Notes: generated by a model from the letters alone, not told the origin. DNA of 64,000 nucleotides from Novosphingobium silvae (GCF_009856825.1 NZ_WVTD01000007.1:1-64000), one strand, 5' to 3'; numbered from the stretch's first letter, positions 19,901 through 27,514 are shown. A program made the numbers and translations.

Positions 19901-20573
19901 CCGCGCCGACCAGATGGCGAAGGAGCGGGAAAACTTCGGCTTCTACTTCGCCGCGCATCCGGTGGAGCAGTACCGCGCCGTCGCGTCGGCTAACGGCGCC
20001 CGCACGTACGGCAGCCTCATGGCGGGCGGCGGCGGAGCGGGGCGCACCGGTGCCGTCATGGCCGCGATGGTGGAGAGCGTGCAGAAGCGCAAGACGAAGC
20101 GCGGCAAGGACTTCGTCATGGCCGACTTCTCCGACCAGTCGGGCAACTTCTCCGCCTCGTGCTTCGAGGAGAGCCTTGTCGACAATTTCGTGCGGTGGGC
20201 GAAAGAGGGCGCCTGCGTGCTTCTCAATGTGGAGCTCGACTCGCCGAGCGCCGACGAGCCGCCCCGCGTCACCGTGCGCGGCGGCCGCCCGCTCGCGGAG
20301 GTGAAGGCCGATGCGCGCATGCTGCTGAAGCTCGACATCGACCGCATCGAAGCCGTTCAGGAACTCGCGCTGCTCATGCGCCCGGGGGCACGGGGCAGCG
20401 GCGAAGTGATCGCCACACTGCACCTTGGCCAAGGCCGCGAGCAGAAGGTTCGCCTCGGCCGCGACTTCGCGCTGGATGGCGAGTTCGCCGAGCAGTTGCA
20501 AAGTGTCGCGGGGATTACCAACGTCTCGCTCACTGCACGGCGAGGACCCGAAGGGGTGCGCCTGGCTGCCTGA
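16971..20573 (+). CDS. dnaE: DNA polymerase III subunit alpha
   Basis: DnaE is the replicative polymerase. The 1200-residue protein has the N-terminal PHP domain, the polymerase core with MPDFDIDFCETRR (Asp430 and Asp432) and KFDFLGLK (Asp597) as the likely catalytic triad, FVYQEQVMQ, and GYGFNKSHAAAYALLAYHTAW. A helix-hairpin-helix and OB-fold region lies after about residue 830. At the first PHP motif the residues are FSSFTMLDG instead of the usual HSxYSLLDG, so the metal-binding histidine is missing and the PHP domain is probably structural. ATG 16971 gives the family N-terminus PFVPLRIFSS. No ribosome site precedes it, and the promoter places transcription start on the ATG, so the message may be leaderless. 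Confidence 0.97.
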   Translation: MPHAPFVPLRIFSSFTMLDGAIDPKAIAKLAKERKFPAAGICDRNGLYGAPIFAGAARGAGVQPVVGTFLAIARPGQVAQGQNLPIDWLALFAQSEAGWLNLCHHVSRAHLERPLELEPHVALESLRGHTDGLICLTGGNEGALARLYAAGRYEAAESYCDTLQSLFGDRLYIEITRTGEPEEDESEEDLIALAYEREIPLVASNPAQFAEKQFHAAHDALLCIANSTHVDAAERPRSSCERWVKPAETMQELFSDLPEALANTLVVAQRCAYAPPKRKPLLPSLAGDREGEARMLADDARVGLAMRLAPYWPEVTVEELDHAMAFTGDERRAAYEILREKGVTEDFLEYAERLDFETKIIVGMGFPGYFLIVADFIKWAKDNGIPVGPGRGSGAGSLVAWALTITDLDPLKLGLLFERFLNPERVSMPDFDIDFCETRRGEVIRYVQAKYGADHVAQIITFGKMKARAVLRDCGRILQMSYGRVDSLCKMVPNHPTDPWTLTDALHGRKKHGVLADPPVAEFRREYDTDAEVRRLLDLAVQLEGLPRNSSTHAAGVVIGDRPLAQLVPLYRDPRSDMPVTQFDMKYVEDTGLVKFDFLGLKTLSVLRKACDLLERRGIAINLSALGWDDPAVYELLKRGDTVGVFQLESEGMRRTLAAVKPTNFGDIIALVSLYRPGPMDNIPLFGQRKNGLAPIEYPHEKLAGILGETYGIFVYQEQVMQAAQILAGYSLGDADLLRRAMGKKVQAEMDKQRQRFVDGCKQVSDIEPAKANELFDLIDKFAGYGFNKSHAAAYALLAYHTAWFKAHYPHEFYAAAMCFDMHQSEKLAIFVDDMRRNGIELAAPDINRSEAEFIVEETAESHAVRYALAGIRNVGEKAMDAIVAERQANGRFASLDDVFRRAPAGSMNRRQLESLAASGAFDSLEPNRAKVLANADTLLAEADRSSRERASSQHGLFGGDEHAEQGLRLVDAEAWSRADQMAKERENFGFYFAAHPVEQYRAVASANGARTYGSLMAGGGGAGRTGAVMAAMVESVQKRKTKRGKDFVMADFSDQSGNFSASCFEESLVDNFVRWAKEGACVLLNVELDSPSADEPPRVTVRGGRPLAEVKADARMLLKLDIDRIEAVQELALLMRPGARGSGEVIATLHLGQGREQKVRLGRDFALDGEFAEQLQSVAGITNVSLTARRGPEGVRLAA

Positions 20574-20848
20574 GGTCGAGCGTCGGACGTTCCCCGGAGT
20601 TCAGGTCAGGTCACAGCGCCTTGCGGGCTCCTGCGACTCGCTCAATGGCGCGGCAGCGGACAGGGAGGAGCCTGCGGCGGCGTCCGCAGATGAACTCCTC
20701 GGTGTCTTCACTGTACCGGCCCACGCTGGCAAGCGGCGGGCAGGGTGCGAGCCATCGGCGCGTGGTTGCATTCCTGCACGGTCGGCCCACCAGGTTGGCG
20801 CGGTGAGCAGCGGCCAGGCTCCTGTCGAGCCGCTGAACCGGGCCGGGC
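20574..20848. other. Non-coding gap after dnaE with a strong hairpin
   Basis: The 275 bases between the dnaE stop and the convergent small membrane gene hold no credible protein. The main structure is at 20665-20700: GAGGAG and CTGCGG pair with CCGCAG and CTCCTC around a six-base loop, with an asymmetric bulge. It may end dnaE transcription, although no T-run follows. Read on the minus strand it also shows CTCCTCCC. Confidence 0.45.
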
Positions 20849-21121
20849 TCAGTTTCCGGACTGCACCGCGTTCTCCGCCGCGTCGCCAACCTTGGTGGCG
20901 GCATTGCCAACATCGTTGGCCGCTTCAGCGATTGCGTTGTCCTTCACGCTTTCGCTGGAATGCTGGGTGAAGAGGTAGATTCCTCCGACCACGACCACCA
21001 GCAGGATGAGAGCCATGATGATGCCGATGCCGCTGCTGGAGCGCGGCGTCTCGTGGATGATCGTCGTGTGGGTTGCGGGCGCGTCCGAGGGAGAGGTGTT
21101 CACCGGGGGTTCGCTGGCCAT
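20849..21121 (-). CDS. Small single-span membrane protein
   Basis: This 90-residue protein has a Ser/Thr/Pro-rich N-terminus of about 30 residues, then one transmembrane helix (IGIIMALILLVVVVGGIYLF, about residues 32-51). An alanine/aspartate-rich amphipathic tail, ESVKDNAIAEAANDVGNAA, follows. The tail repeats A-x2-D/N-x-G spacings seen in small stress-linked helix proteins. ATG 21121 has GGAG six bases upstream. A GCAAC-N16-CGTT element 36 bases upstream resembles an ECF-sigma promoter, so stress control is possible. The function is unknown. It follows the 21209 gene on the same strand, with a GC-rich hairpin at 21170-21187 in between. Confidence 0.72.
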   Translation of the reverse strand: MASEPPVNTSPSDAPATHTTIIHETPRSSSGIGIIMALILLVVVVGGIYLFTQHSSESVKDNAIAEAANDVGNAATKVGDAAENAVQSGN

Positions 21122-21157
21122 GCAGAGCTCCTGTCCGTATTTTTTCGGTGCTCATGC

Positions 21158-21182
21158 AACGCGCATGATGGCGCGCGGTTGC
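21158..21182 (-). promoter_or_regulatory. ECF-sigma-like promoter, one mismatch to EcfG consensus
   Basis: On the minus strand GCAAC (21182-21178) and CGTT (21161-21158) are 16 bases apart. This is one base away from GGAAC-N16-CGTT. Its spacer contains a perfect hairpin (GGCGCGC with GCGCGCC, 21170-21187) that may also end the upstream 21209 gene. It lies 36 bases before the start codon at 21121. Confidence 0.35.
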
Positions 21183-21208
21183 GCGCCTCACTTATCCTCC
21201 GCGAGCGT

Positions 21209-21709
21209 TCAGGCGACGAGCCGCACCTGGCCCGGCTCTGTTACGCGCACATGGACCTGGTAGTAGTACTTTTCGGTCGGCCGGCCATCGTGTGAGAAGA
21301 CGATCCGCACCTGCCGGGCCACGCCCCGCACGATAACGCGGTGGTTGCGCAGCCGCTCCCGGGCCTGTTCAAGGTTCGTGGTCCCGGCCAGAGCCTGCAT
21401 CGCCGTGGGCGTAAGCGCCACAGTCAGGCAATTGCGGTCGCGATAATCCTTTTCCGAGTTCAGGTAGAACAGGCCCGCCTGTTGCCCGATTTCGACGACC
21501 GGCATGTCGAAGACGCCTGCGACGCCTGCCTTGTCGCCAAGGTAGGACGCGTAGGTCACCGCCTCTACAGGCGAAAGACACCCCCTTTCGCACGAAGGAA
21601 CCGCGCGGTTGCTCCGGCTCTCCTGCGAGGAGATGGACACCGTGCGCACTGGCGAGGGCAACGCAGGGGGCGCTGTGGCAAGGGCCAGTATCGCGAGGGC
21701 TGCCGTCAC
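21209..21709 (-). CDS. Secreted protein of unknown function
   Basis: The 166-residue protein begins with a signal-like hydrophobic stretch (MTAALAILALATAPPALPS). The mature part contains three cysteines (VPSCERGCLSP and NCLTVAL), a KDYRDRNCL segment and a C-terminal beta-rich region with FSHDGRPTEKYYYQVHVRV. The GTG start at 21709 is preceded by GAAAGGCGG, a good ribosome site. It begins 36 bases after the radical-SAM gene on the same strand and could share its LexA-controlled message. I do not recognise the family. The fold of the C-terminal half resembles OB-like small secreted domains, but that is a guess. Confidence 0.65.
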   Translation of the reverse strand: MTAALAILALATAPPALPSPVRTVSISSQESRSNRAVPSCERGCLSPVEAVTYASYLGDKAGVAGVFDMPVVEIGQQAGLFYLNSEKDYRDRNCLTVALTPTAMQALAGTTNLEQARERLRNHRVIVRGVARQVRIVFSHDGRPTEKYYYQVHVRVTEPGQVRLVA

Positions 21710-21745
21710 CGTTGTCCGCCTTTCCTGTGAACGATCCGCGGCAGG

Positions 21746-22816
21746 CTATAGCAGCGAAAGTTGACCGTCCAGCGACGGGCGGCGGAACTGTGTGCAGTCC
21801 AGGTCCACTTTCGGGCCCGTGATGCCAAGCCTTGTGGCCGCCACGCGGAACCGGCGGCGGAACAGGTCTGCCCACACGCCTTGCGGCCGCATGCGCGTGA
21901 AGAAGTCGGGGTCATTGTCGCGCCCGCCGCGAATGGAGCGGATCGTCGCCATGACCTTGCCTGCCCGGTCCGGGAAGTGGGCGTCGAGCCATTCCCGGAA
22001 AAGAGGAGCGACCTCGTGGGGCAGGCGCACGATGATCCACGTCGCCGCACGGATCCCCCGCTCGGCAGCCTCTTCGAGAATCGCTTCCAGATAGTGGTCG
22101 GTGACAGCGGGGATCACCGGAGCCACGGAAACATGTGCGGGCACACCCGCCGCAGATAGCCGTCCCAGCGCCGCCATGCGCTTGGCCGGAGATGCCGCGC
22201 GCGGCTCCAGCTTGCCGGAGAGCACGGGATCGAGGCTGGTCACCGAGATACCAACGTGGACGAGATTGCGCGCGGCCAGTGCCTGCAGGAGATCGATATC
22301 GCGCAGAACGCGGTCGGACTTGGTGGTGATCGTCACCGGGTGGCCGGTCTCCAGACAGAGTTCCAGCACCGCGCGGGTGATGCGGTAGCGCGCCTCGATC
22401 GGTTGGTAGGGATCCGTGTTGGTTCCCATGGCGATGGGGGCGGGGCGGTACCCGGGCTTGGCCAGAGTCTCGCGCAGCAGCTTGGCGGCGGCTGGCTTGG
22501 CGAACAGCCTGGTCTCGAAGTCCAGTCCGGGAGAAAGGTCGTGATAGGCGTGGCTTGGGCGGGCGAAGCAGTAGATGCAGCCATGCTCACACCCGCGATA
22601 CGCGTTGACCGATCGGTCGAACGGAACGTCGGGTGACTTGTTGAACGAGAGGATCGAGCGTGGATGCTCTTCCGTGACGGTGGTTAGCGGGTGGCGGCCG
22701 GGGCCGTCCACCAGTTGCGCGCTGTCGAGCCAATCGCCATCGGCTTCGCGTGCGGGCAGGTTGAACCGTGCGCTAACCGCCCCGCTTGCCGCACCTCTGC
22801 CCTTGATCGCGCTCAT
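21746..22816 (-). CDS. PA0069-family radical SAM protein (SplB-like)
   Basis: This belongs to the COG1533 group, which includes spore photoproduct lyase. The 356-residue protein has the radical-SAM cluster motif CEHGCIYC, with cysteines at about 76, 80 and 83. Before it lie SFNKSPDVPFDRSVNAYRG, and after it MGTNTDPYQPIE, TKSDRVLRDIDLL and ISVTSLDP, all typical of the PA0069 family. The reaction is not established for this family. ATG 22816 gives the usual N-terminus with a Gly/Ala-rich start. A GAAC-N7-GAAC LexA box at 22828-22842 lies between a perfect TTGACA -35 and the start. This places the gene in the SOS response and supports a DNA-repair role. A secreted-protein gene follows at 36 bases. 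Confidence 0.9.
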   Translation of the reverse strand: MSAIKGRGAASGAVSARFNLPAREADGDWLDSAQLVDGPGRHPLTTVTEEHPRSILSFNKSPDVPFDRSVNAYRGCEHGCIYCFARPSHAYHDLSPGLDFETRLFAKPAAAKLLRETLAKPGYRPAPIAMGTNTDPYQPIEARYRITRAVLELCLETGHPVTITTKSDRVLRDIDLLQALAARNLVHVGISVTSLDPVLSGKLEPRAASPAKRMAALGRLSAAGVPAHVSVAPVIPAVTDHYLEAILEEAAERGIRAATWIIVRLPHEVAPLFREWLDAHFPDRAGKVMATIRSIRGGRDNDPDFFTRMRPQGVWADLFRRRFRVAATRLGITGPKVDLDCTQFRRPSLDGQLSLL

Positions 22817-22827
22817 GGACTTTGTGT

Positions 22828-22851
22828 GAACAAACAAAGAACAAATGTCAA
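22828..22851 (-). promoter_or_regulatory. LexA box inside the promoter of the radical-SAM gene
   Basis: GAAC-AAACAAA-GAAC at 22828-22842 (GTTC-N7-GTTC on the gene's strand) is an exact alphaproteobacterial SOS box. A consensus -35, TTGACA, lies at 22851-22846 on the minus strand, so bound LexA would cover the spacer and -10 region. The -10 at 17 bases is poor (CACACA), but it would place transcription start on the ATG at 22816. Confidence 0.75.
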
Positions 22852-22915
22852 TCCGGCGCTGCACGGTTGATCTTCCAGCCAGCCGCCCCTAGGCGGATTG
22901 CGAAAGGGACATATC

Positions 22916-23509
22916 ATGGCAGGCGCAGCGCGCAGGGTCGGTGCAGAGACGTCCGCGACGCGGGCATTGATCGTCGAGACGACCAACCAGCTCATCCGCG
23001 ACGAGGGATATGCCGCCGTCAGCACCCGCCGCGTCGCGGCGCGGGCAGGGCTGAAGCCCTCGCTGGTGCACTACTATTTCCCGACCACTGACGACCTGTT
23101 CGTTGAGGTGTCACGACAGGGAGCGGCGGAAAGCGACCGGATGATCGAGGCGGCGCTGACCTCTTCCGACCCGGTGCGCGCGCTTTGGCATTTCTTTGTG
23201 GACACCAGCCGCACGGCGATGGCGCTGGAGTTCATGGCGCTCGCCAATCACCGCCCGGCCGTGCGCGCGCACATGGCGCGGCACAGCGAGGAAATGCGCT
23301 CGCGGCAGGTGGAGATCCTGCGGAACATCCTGGGTGATCGGATCGCCAAGGTAGAGGGCTTCGATCCCGCAGGGCTGAGCTTGGTGCTTGCTGGGATCGG
23401 TCGTGCCATCGTGATGGAACAGGGGCTGGGCGTCACCGCCGGACACGCCGAGGCGATGCGCATCGTGGAGGGTTGGCTCGACCGGCTCGCCCCCCTTTCC
23501 GACGGATAA
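22916..23509 (+). CDS. TetR-family transcriptional regulator
   Basis: The 197-residue protein has the TetR helix-turn-helix at residues 35-55 (VSTRRVAARAGLKPSLVHYYFP), then an all-helical ligand-binding region. TetR regulators usually repress nearby genes until a small molecule binds. ATG 22916 follows AAAGGGA at six bases. An earlier TTG at 22898 is open but less likely. A CCGCC/GGCGG dyad at 22883-22896 just upstream could be its own operator. Its likely targets are itself, the divergent radical-SAM gene across 99 bases, or the dioxygenase gene 148 bases downstream. The inducer is unknown. Confidence 0.9.
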   Translation: MAGAARRVGAETSATRALIVETTNQLIRDEGYAAVSTRRVAARAGLKPSLVHYYFPTTDDLFVEVSRQGAAESDRMIEAALTSSDPVRALWHFFVDTSRTAMALEFMALANHRPAVRAHMARHSEEMRSRQVEILRNILGDRIAKVEGFDPAGLSLVLAGIGRAIVMEQGLGVTAGHAEAMRIVEGWLDRLAPLSDG

Positions 23510-23657
23510 GCGCCAAACGCAGCGACATACCGCAGCGGCGCTGACTTGGCTGTGAGGCGCTTCCGAAGAGCTGCCTTGCTTGACGCTCCTACGGCTTTGG
23601 GAAATGTGGTAACATCGTTCTCACACCCGAACCATGGCCTACGATGGAGAGTCCAGC

Positions 23658-24503
23658 ATGTCGGTCAAAACCGAGACCAAGCTCAAGGTCGAACACGTCA
23701 AGCCGAAGATCGGCAGCCGCATCCTCAACACCAAGGAAGAGCTGCTTTCCGGCGGACTGCGCGAGCAGCTGCGCGATGAACTGGAAGCGCGGGGCATCCT
23801 CGTCTTTCCGCAAATCCATTTCGACGATGCCGAGCAGATCGCCTTCACCAGGACCCTCGGCGAATACGCGCCCGAAGGGCCTGATGGCGGGCCGAGCAAG
23901 ATCACGCTCGACGTGAAGGAAAATCCGAGTAGCGCCGAGTATCTCAAGGGATCGCTCTACTGGCACATCGACGGCACGCGCAACGAAGTGCCGATCCTCG
24001 CCTCGCTGTTATCGTGCAAGGTTCCAAGCCCAAAGGGGACCGGCAACACGGGCTTTTCCAACACCTATGCCGCCTACGAAGCACTGTCGGATGAGGACAA
24101 GGGCTACTACGAGGAGCTTCGGGTCGTGCACGGGCCCTGGGCCTCGCTCTTCTACTACGAGCCCGAACCGAGTCTCGCGAAGTTGAAAGGCATGCAGGCT
24201 ATCGGCGAGAAGGTGCTGCCGCTCGTTTGGAAGCACAAGTCGGGCCGCAAATCGCTGGTGCTCGGCTGCACCTGCCACCATGTGCAGGGCGTCGATCATC
24301 TGGAGAGCGCGCGCATCATCCACGGCTTGCGCGAATGGGCGACCTCGGAAGACTTCACCTACAGCCACGCATGGGAAGTGGGCGACCTGGTGATCTGGGA
24401 CAACACCGGCACCATGCACCGCGCCGAGGCCTATGACCCCACCTGCGGGCGCATGATGCACCGTACCAAGCTGGAGGGCGAGGAGCCCTGGGCGTTCGAC
24501 TGA
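23658..24503 (+). CDS. TauD/TfdA-family 2-oxoglutarate-dependent dioxygenase
   Basis: These enzymes use Fe(II), oxygen and 2-oxoglutarate to hydroxylate small substrates. The 281-residue protein has the iron ligands in WHIDGT (His103, Asp105) and GTMHRAEAYD (His254). The 2-oxoglutarate arginine is in RMMHRTKL (Arg265 or Arg269). The ARGILVFP segment near residue 44-51 and WEVGDLVIWDN near 239-249 are also family features. ATG 23658 is preceded by GGAGAG at a good distance. An ATG at 23634 would add eight residues. A strong bidirectional terminator follows. The TetR gene upstream may regulate it. The substrate (for example a sulfonate, aryloxyacid or other small acid) cannot be deduced. Confidence 0.87.
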   Translation: MSVKTETKLKVEHVKPKIGSRILNTKEELLSGGLREQLRDELEARGILVFPQIHFDDAEQIAFTRTLGEYAPEGPDGGPSKITLDVKENPSSAEYLKGSLYWHIDGTRNEVPILASLLSCKVPSPKGTGNTGFSNTYAAYEALSDEDKGYYEELRVVHGPWASLFYYEPEPSLAKLKGMQAIGEKVLPLVWKHKSGRKSLVLGCTCHHVQGVDHLESARIIHGLREWATSEDFTYSHAWEVGDLVIWDNTGTMHRAEAYDPTCGRMMHRTKLEGEEPWAFD

Positions 24504-24542
24504 AAGGGGGATGCCTCGGCGCGGCCCGGCATGATCGGCAAG

Positions 24543-24581
24543 AAAAAGCCCGCTCCTCGCGCTGCGAGGGGCGGGCTTTTT
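24543..24581. terminator. Bidirectional intrinsic terminator between dioxygenase and icd
   Basis: An 18-base-pair stem with one G-T wobble (AAAAAGCCCGC on one side, GCGGGCTTTTT on the other) surrounds a GCT loop. A-runs and T-runs flank it on both strands. It can stop the dioxygenase message on the plus strand and icd on the minus strand. Confidence 0.9.
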
Positions 24582-24598
24582 CATTCAGCCGGAAGCGA

Positions 24599-25822
24599 TC
24601 AGGCCCAAGTTGCCATTTCCGCTTCGAGGTTCTGGACGATGGCCTCGAAGAACTGTTCGGTGGTCATCCAGCTCTGGTCCGGGCCGATGAGCAGCGCCAG
24701 GTCCTTGGTCATCTTGCCGCTCTCGACGGTCTCGATGCAGATGCGCTCGACCGTCTCCGCGAACTTCACCACGTCGGGCGTGTTGTCGAACTTGCCGCGA
24801 TAGGCAAGGCCGCGCGTCCAGGCGAAGATCGAGGCGATCGGGTTGGTCGAGGTCGACTTGCCCTGCTGGTGCTGGCGATAGTGGCGCGTCACGGTTCCGT
24901 GAGCGGCCTCGGCCTCGACGGTCTTGCCGTCGGGGGAGAGGAGGACCGAAGTCATCAGGCCGAGCGAGCCGAAGCCCTGCGCAACGGTATCCGACTGGAC
25001 GTCGCCGTCGTAGTTCTTGCAGGCCCAGACGAACTTGCCCGACCACTTGAGCGCGGATGCCACCATGTCGTCGATCAGGCGGTGCTCGTAGACGATGCCC
25101 AGGTCCTTGAACTTCTGCGAGAAGCCCTCGTTATCGAACACTTCCTGGAACAGGTCCTTGAAGCGACCGTCATAGGCCTTCAGGATCGTGTTCTTGGTCG
25201 ACAGGTACACCGGCCAGCCGAGGTTGAGGCCATAGTTGAACGAGGCGCGGGCGAAGTCGCGGATCGATTCGTCGAGGTTGTACATCGCCATGGCGACGCC
25301 CGGGGCCGGGAAGTCGAACACGTCGAGGTCGATCTTCTCGCCATTTTCGCCGTCCCACACGAGGCGCAGCTTGCCGGCGCCCGGGATCAGGGTGTCAGTC
25401 GCCTTGTACTGGTCGCCGAAAGCATGGCGGCCGACGACGATCGGGTCCGTCCAGCCGGGCACCAGGCGCGGCACGTTCGAGATCACGATGGGTTCGCGGA
25501 AAACCACGCCGCCCAGGATGTTGCGGATGGTGCCGTTGGGCGACTTCCACATCTTCTTGAGGCTGAACTCCTCGACACGGGCTTCGTCGGGAGTGATCGT
25601 CGCGCACTTCACGGCGACGCCGTACTGCTTGGTAGCGTTCGCGGCGTCGACCGTGATCTGGTCTTCGGTCTCGTCGCGCTTCTCGACCGAGAGGTCGTAA
25701 TACTTGAGGTCAATGTCGAGGTAGGGGAGGATCAGACGTTCGCGGATCCATTGCCAGATGATCCGGGTCATCTCATCGCCGTCCATCTCGACGATGGGGT
25801 TAGCAACCTTGATTTTCGCCAT
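24599..25822 (-). CDS. icd: NADP-dependent isocitrate dehydrogenase
   Basis: The enzyme converts isocitrate to 2-oxoglutarate and CO2 in the TCA cycle, making NADPH. The 407-residue protein is of the eukaryote-like dimeric type. It opens [21 protein letters not shown], with the substrate-binding SPNGTIRN at about residue 94-101. NYDGDVQSD and the cofactor-binding [10 protein letters not shown] follow. It ends in a run typical of alphaproteobacteria. ATG 25822 has GGGGAG eight bases upstream. A TTGCCA-N17-TAGAGA promoter lies at 25857-25885. The gene stands alone between the shared terminator and the acyltransferase gene. Confidence 0.97.
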   Translation of the reverse strand: MAKIKVANPIVEMDGDEMTRIIWQWIRERLILPYLDIDLKYYDLSVEKRDETEDQITVDAANATKQYGVAVKCATITPDEARVEEFSLKKMWKSPNGTIRNILGGVVFREPIVISNVPRLVPGWTDPIVVGRHAFGDQYKATDTLIPGAGKLRLVWDGENGEKIDLDVFDFPAPGVAMAMYNLDESIRDFARASFNYGLNLGWPVYLSTKNTILKAYDGRFKDLFQEVFDNEGFSQKFKDLGIVYEHRLIDDMVASALKWSGKFVWACKNYDGDVQSDTVAQGFGSLGLMTSVLLSPDGKTVEAEAAHGTVTRHYRQHQQGKSTSTNPIASIFAWTRGLAYRGKFDNTPDVVKFAETVERICIETVESGKMTKDLALLIGPDQSWMTTEQFFEAIVQNLEAEMATWA

Positions 25823-25856
25823 TCAATAAACTCCCCTGGGGTGAGAATTGCGCCCG

Positions 25857-25885
25857 TCTCTAGGCAGCGTGGCCGCGCATGGCAA
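25857..25885 (-). promoter_or_regulatory. Promoter of icd
   Basis: On the minus strand TTGCCA (25885-25880) and TAGAGA (25862-25857) are 17 bases apart. Transcription would start near 25850, giving a leader of about 28 bases. Further upstream, at 26029-26040, is the perfect 12-base palindrome GGGCACGTGCCC. Confidence 0.6.
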
Positions 25886-26092
25886 GGCCGTGGGCCGCGA
25901 TCGGCTTTACCGGGCGTGCTCGTATCCTCGTCCTGCAACTTATCGCAGGAGAGGAACGCGTGATGGCTGGGACCGCTTGCCGTTCTCAACACGCCCTAGG
26001 GGCGCTACCTGGCGGCGGCCTTCAACTGGGGCACGTGCCCGGCGCGCGCACATTTGTTCAGAAGCGTGCACCGGCAACGAAAATCGCGAGGG

Positions 26093-27250
26093 TCAGGAAG
26101 CGACGATTGCGGTAGCCGGCTGGCTTTGCGGCGGGCGGGGCGACTTCCCGTTGAAAAGCAGGCTCAGCACGCGGCTTCTCATAATGGCGAAGTGAGTAAG
26201 GATCGAGAGCGACAGGGATCCGAGCACCAGGACGCAGAACAGCGCCAACCTTCCGTTTATCATAGGCGAGAGGAGGGCGAAGAGCGCCGTCAGGTAGAAC
26301 AGATGCACCAGGTAGATCGTGTAGGAACACCGCGAGAGGAACAGGAGCAGCGGCGGGGCGGACCGCGCCGTCCGGGCGTGGGCGAATATCGTCAGCGCCA
26401 GGAAAACGCCCGAACCGGTGAACATGGCGTACATCACCAGCATGGCCAGCCTGTGGTCGAGTCCGGGGATCGCGACGACATCGTAGCCATCGGGCTGTTG
26501 CATCCAGATATAGGCAGCGGCCGAGGCCACGAACAGCGCCAGCATCGGGCGTAGCGGCAGCCGCTGCGCCAGCTCGCAATGGGCCAGGAGGTAGCCGAAA
26601 GCATAGAAGACGCCCATCACCGGAGTGGCAGCCAACCGGTGCAGGTTCGCCCAGGCACCTTGCGCTTGCGCTACTGCGGGAGAGGTCATGAAAATGGCCG
26701 CCACCGCCACCTTGGCCGCCAGAGCCGTCACGAAGAGCGCGAAGACTGTAAGCCATAGCGGCGCGTGGTCCACGCGGCGGGCGAGCACCGGCACGATGCG
26801 CCGCATTCCGCTTCCTTCGAAAAGGGCGGTCAGCAGGCTGAAGGCTGCCAGCGTGTATAGGAACCAGACATGTCCGATCAGGATGATGTTGGCAAAAGGA
26901 TCCCCGGTCGCCAACCAGTCGGTCAGGCGAGCGAAGGTCAGCCACGTGACGGTGGCCGGCACGAGCAACTGCACCGTGCGCGTCCGCAGCCAATCGACAG
27001 GACCGCGCTTGCCGATCGACCTGGCGGCGAGGTATCCGGCGATGACGAAGAAGCCCTGCATCCGGGCCGAACGCGAGGCTTCCTCGATCCAGGAATACCC
27101 GCTCGTGTCGCCGGGCAGCGTCCTGATCAGGACCGCCGCGTGCACGAGAAGCCCAAACAGAAGCAATGCGCTGCGCCAGATATCCAGCGCTACGAGACGT
27201 TCCTTCAACTCAAGCCCCCGGCACCGTTGCGCGACGAGGTTAACAGACAA
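26093..27250 (-). CDS. Acyltransferase-3-family membrane protein
   Basis: Members of this family move acyl groups onto sugars, polysaccharides or lipids at the inner membrane. The 385-residue chain has about ten hydrophobic segments. It carries the early RLVALDIWRSALLLFGLLVHA motif with the family's conserved His, and R-x10-P-type FRARMQGFFVIAGYLAA. The C-terminal region ends in a short basic tail. The start is not well supported. TTG at 27250 is used, and a TTG about 16 codons downstream (before KERLVALD) has as good a claim, with no ATG nearby. It lies alone between icd and the tRNA-Val terminator. The substrate is unknown. Confidence 0.78.
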   Translation of the reverse strand: MSVNLVAQRCRGLELKERLVALDIWRSALLLFGLLVHAAVLIRTLPGDTSGYSWIEEASRSARMQGFFVIAGYLAARSIGKRGPVDWLRTRTVQLLVPATVTWLTFARLTDWLATGDPFANIILIGHVWFLYTLAAFSLLTALFEGSGMRRIVPVLARRVDHAPLWLTVFALFVTALAAKVAVAAIFMTSPAVAQAQGAWANLHRLAATPVMGVFYAFGYLLAHCELAQRLPLRPMLALFVASAAAYIWMQQPDGYDVVAIPGLDHRLAMLVMYAMFTGSGVFLALTIFAHARTARSAPPLLLFLSRCSYTIYLVHLFYLTALFALLSPMINGRLALFCVLVLGSLSLSILTHFAIMRSRVLSLLFNGKSPRPPQSQPATAIVAS

Positions 27251-27351
27251 TCGAACCTGCGGGATCGCGCCTTGATCCGTTTTCGAGCCTTTCGAAATGC
27301 GAACGGATGCAGCGGGGGATAGCTAGGCTGGCGGTCGGGAGTCCCAAAAGG

Positions 27352-27387
27352 AAAAACCCCGCCAGACCGAGGGGCCTGCGGGGTTTT
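27352..27387 (-). terminator. Intrinsic terminator of tRNA-Val
   Basis: AAAAACCCCGC (27352-27362) pairs with GCGGGGTTTT (27378-27387). On the minus strand the stem ends in five T. It lies seven bases after the tRNA-Val 3' end. Confidence 0.85.
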
Positions 27388-27393
27388 CTGGAA

Positions 27394-27468
27394 TGGTGGG
27401 CGTAGCAAGGATTGAACTTGCGACCCCTACGATGTCAACATAGTGCTCTACCACTGAGCTATACGCCC
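27394..27468 (-). tRNA. tRNA-Val (anticodon GAC)
   Basis: On the minus strand the RNA starts GGGCGTATAGCTCAG and folds into a full cloverleaf. The acceptor stem is GGGCGTA with TACGCCC. The D-arm has GCTC/GAGC. The anticodon stem CTATG/CGTAG encloses TTGACAT with anticodon GAC, and the T-arm is GCAAG-TTCAATC-CTTGC. The CCA end is encoded (27394-27396). The length is 75 bases. It reads GUC and GUU valine codons. A TTGCCA-N17-TAAAGG promoter and an intrinsic terminator flank it, so it is a single-gene transcript. Confidence 0.97.
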
Positions 27469-27514
27469 ATTCCATTCGAGCGCTCCGACCGGGTGTCCCC
27501 GTCGGAGGACTGGC

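Noticed and set aside
20611..20913. 100-codon minus-strand frame after dnaE
   Set aside because: Very Arg-rich with no motif, and it overlaps the better-supported small membrane gene in another frame.
25920..25965. GGAAC near 25930 on the plus strand
   Set aside because: No CGTT follows at 16 or 17 bases, and no plus-strand gene lies downstream.
26029..26040. Perfect palindrome GGGCACGTGCCC upstream of icd
   Set aside because: It lies about 145 bases upstream of the icd promoter with no known factor or neighbour to explain it. It is noted only, since short GC palindromes are common here.
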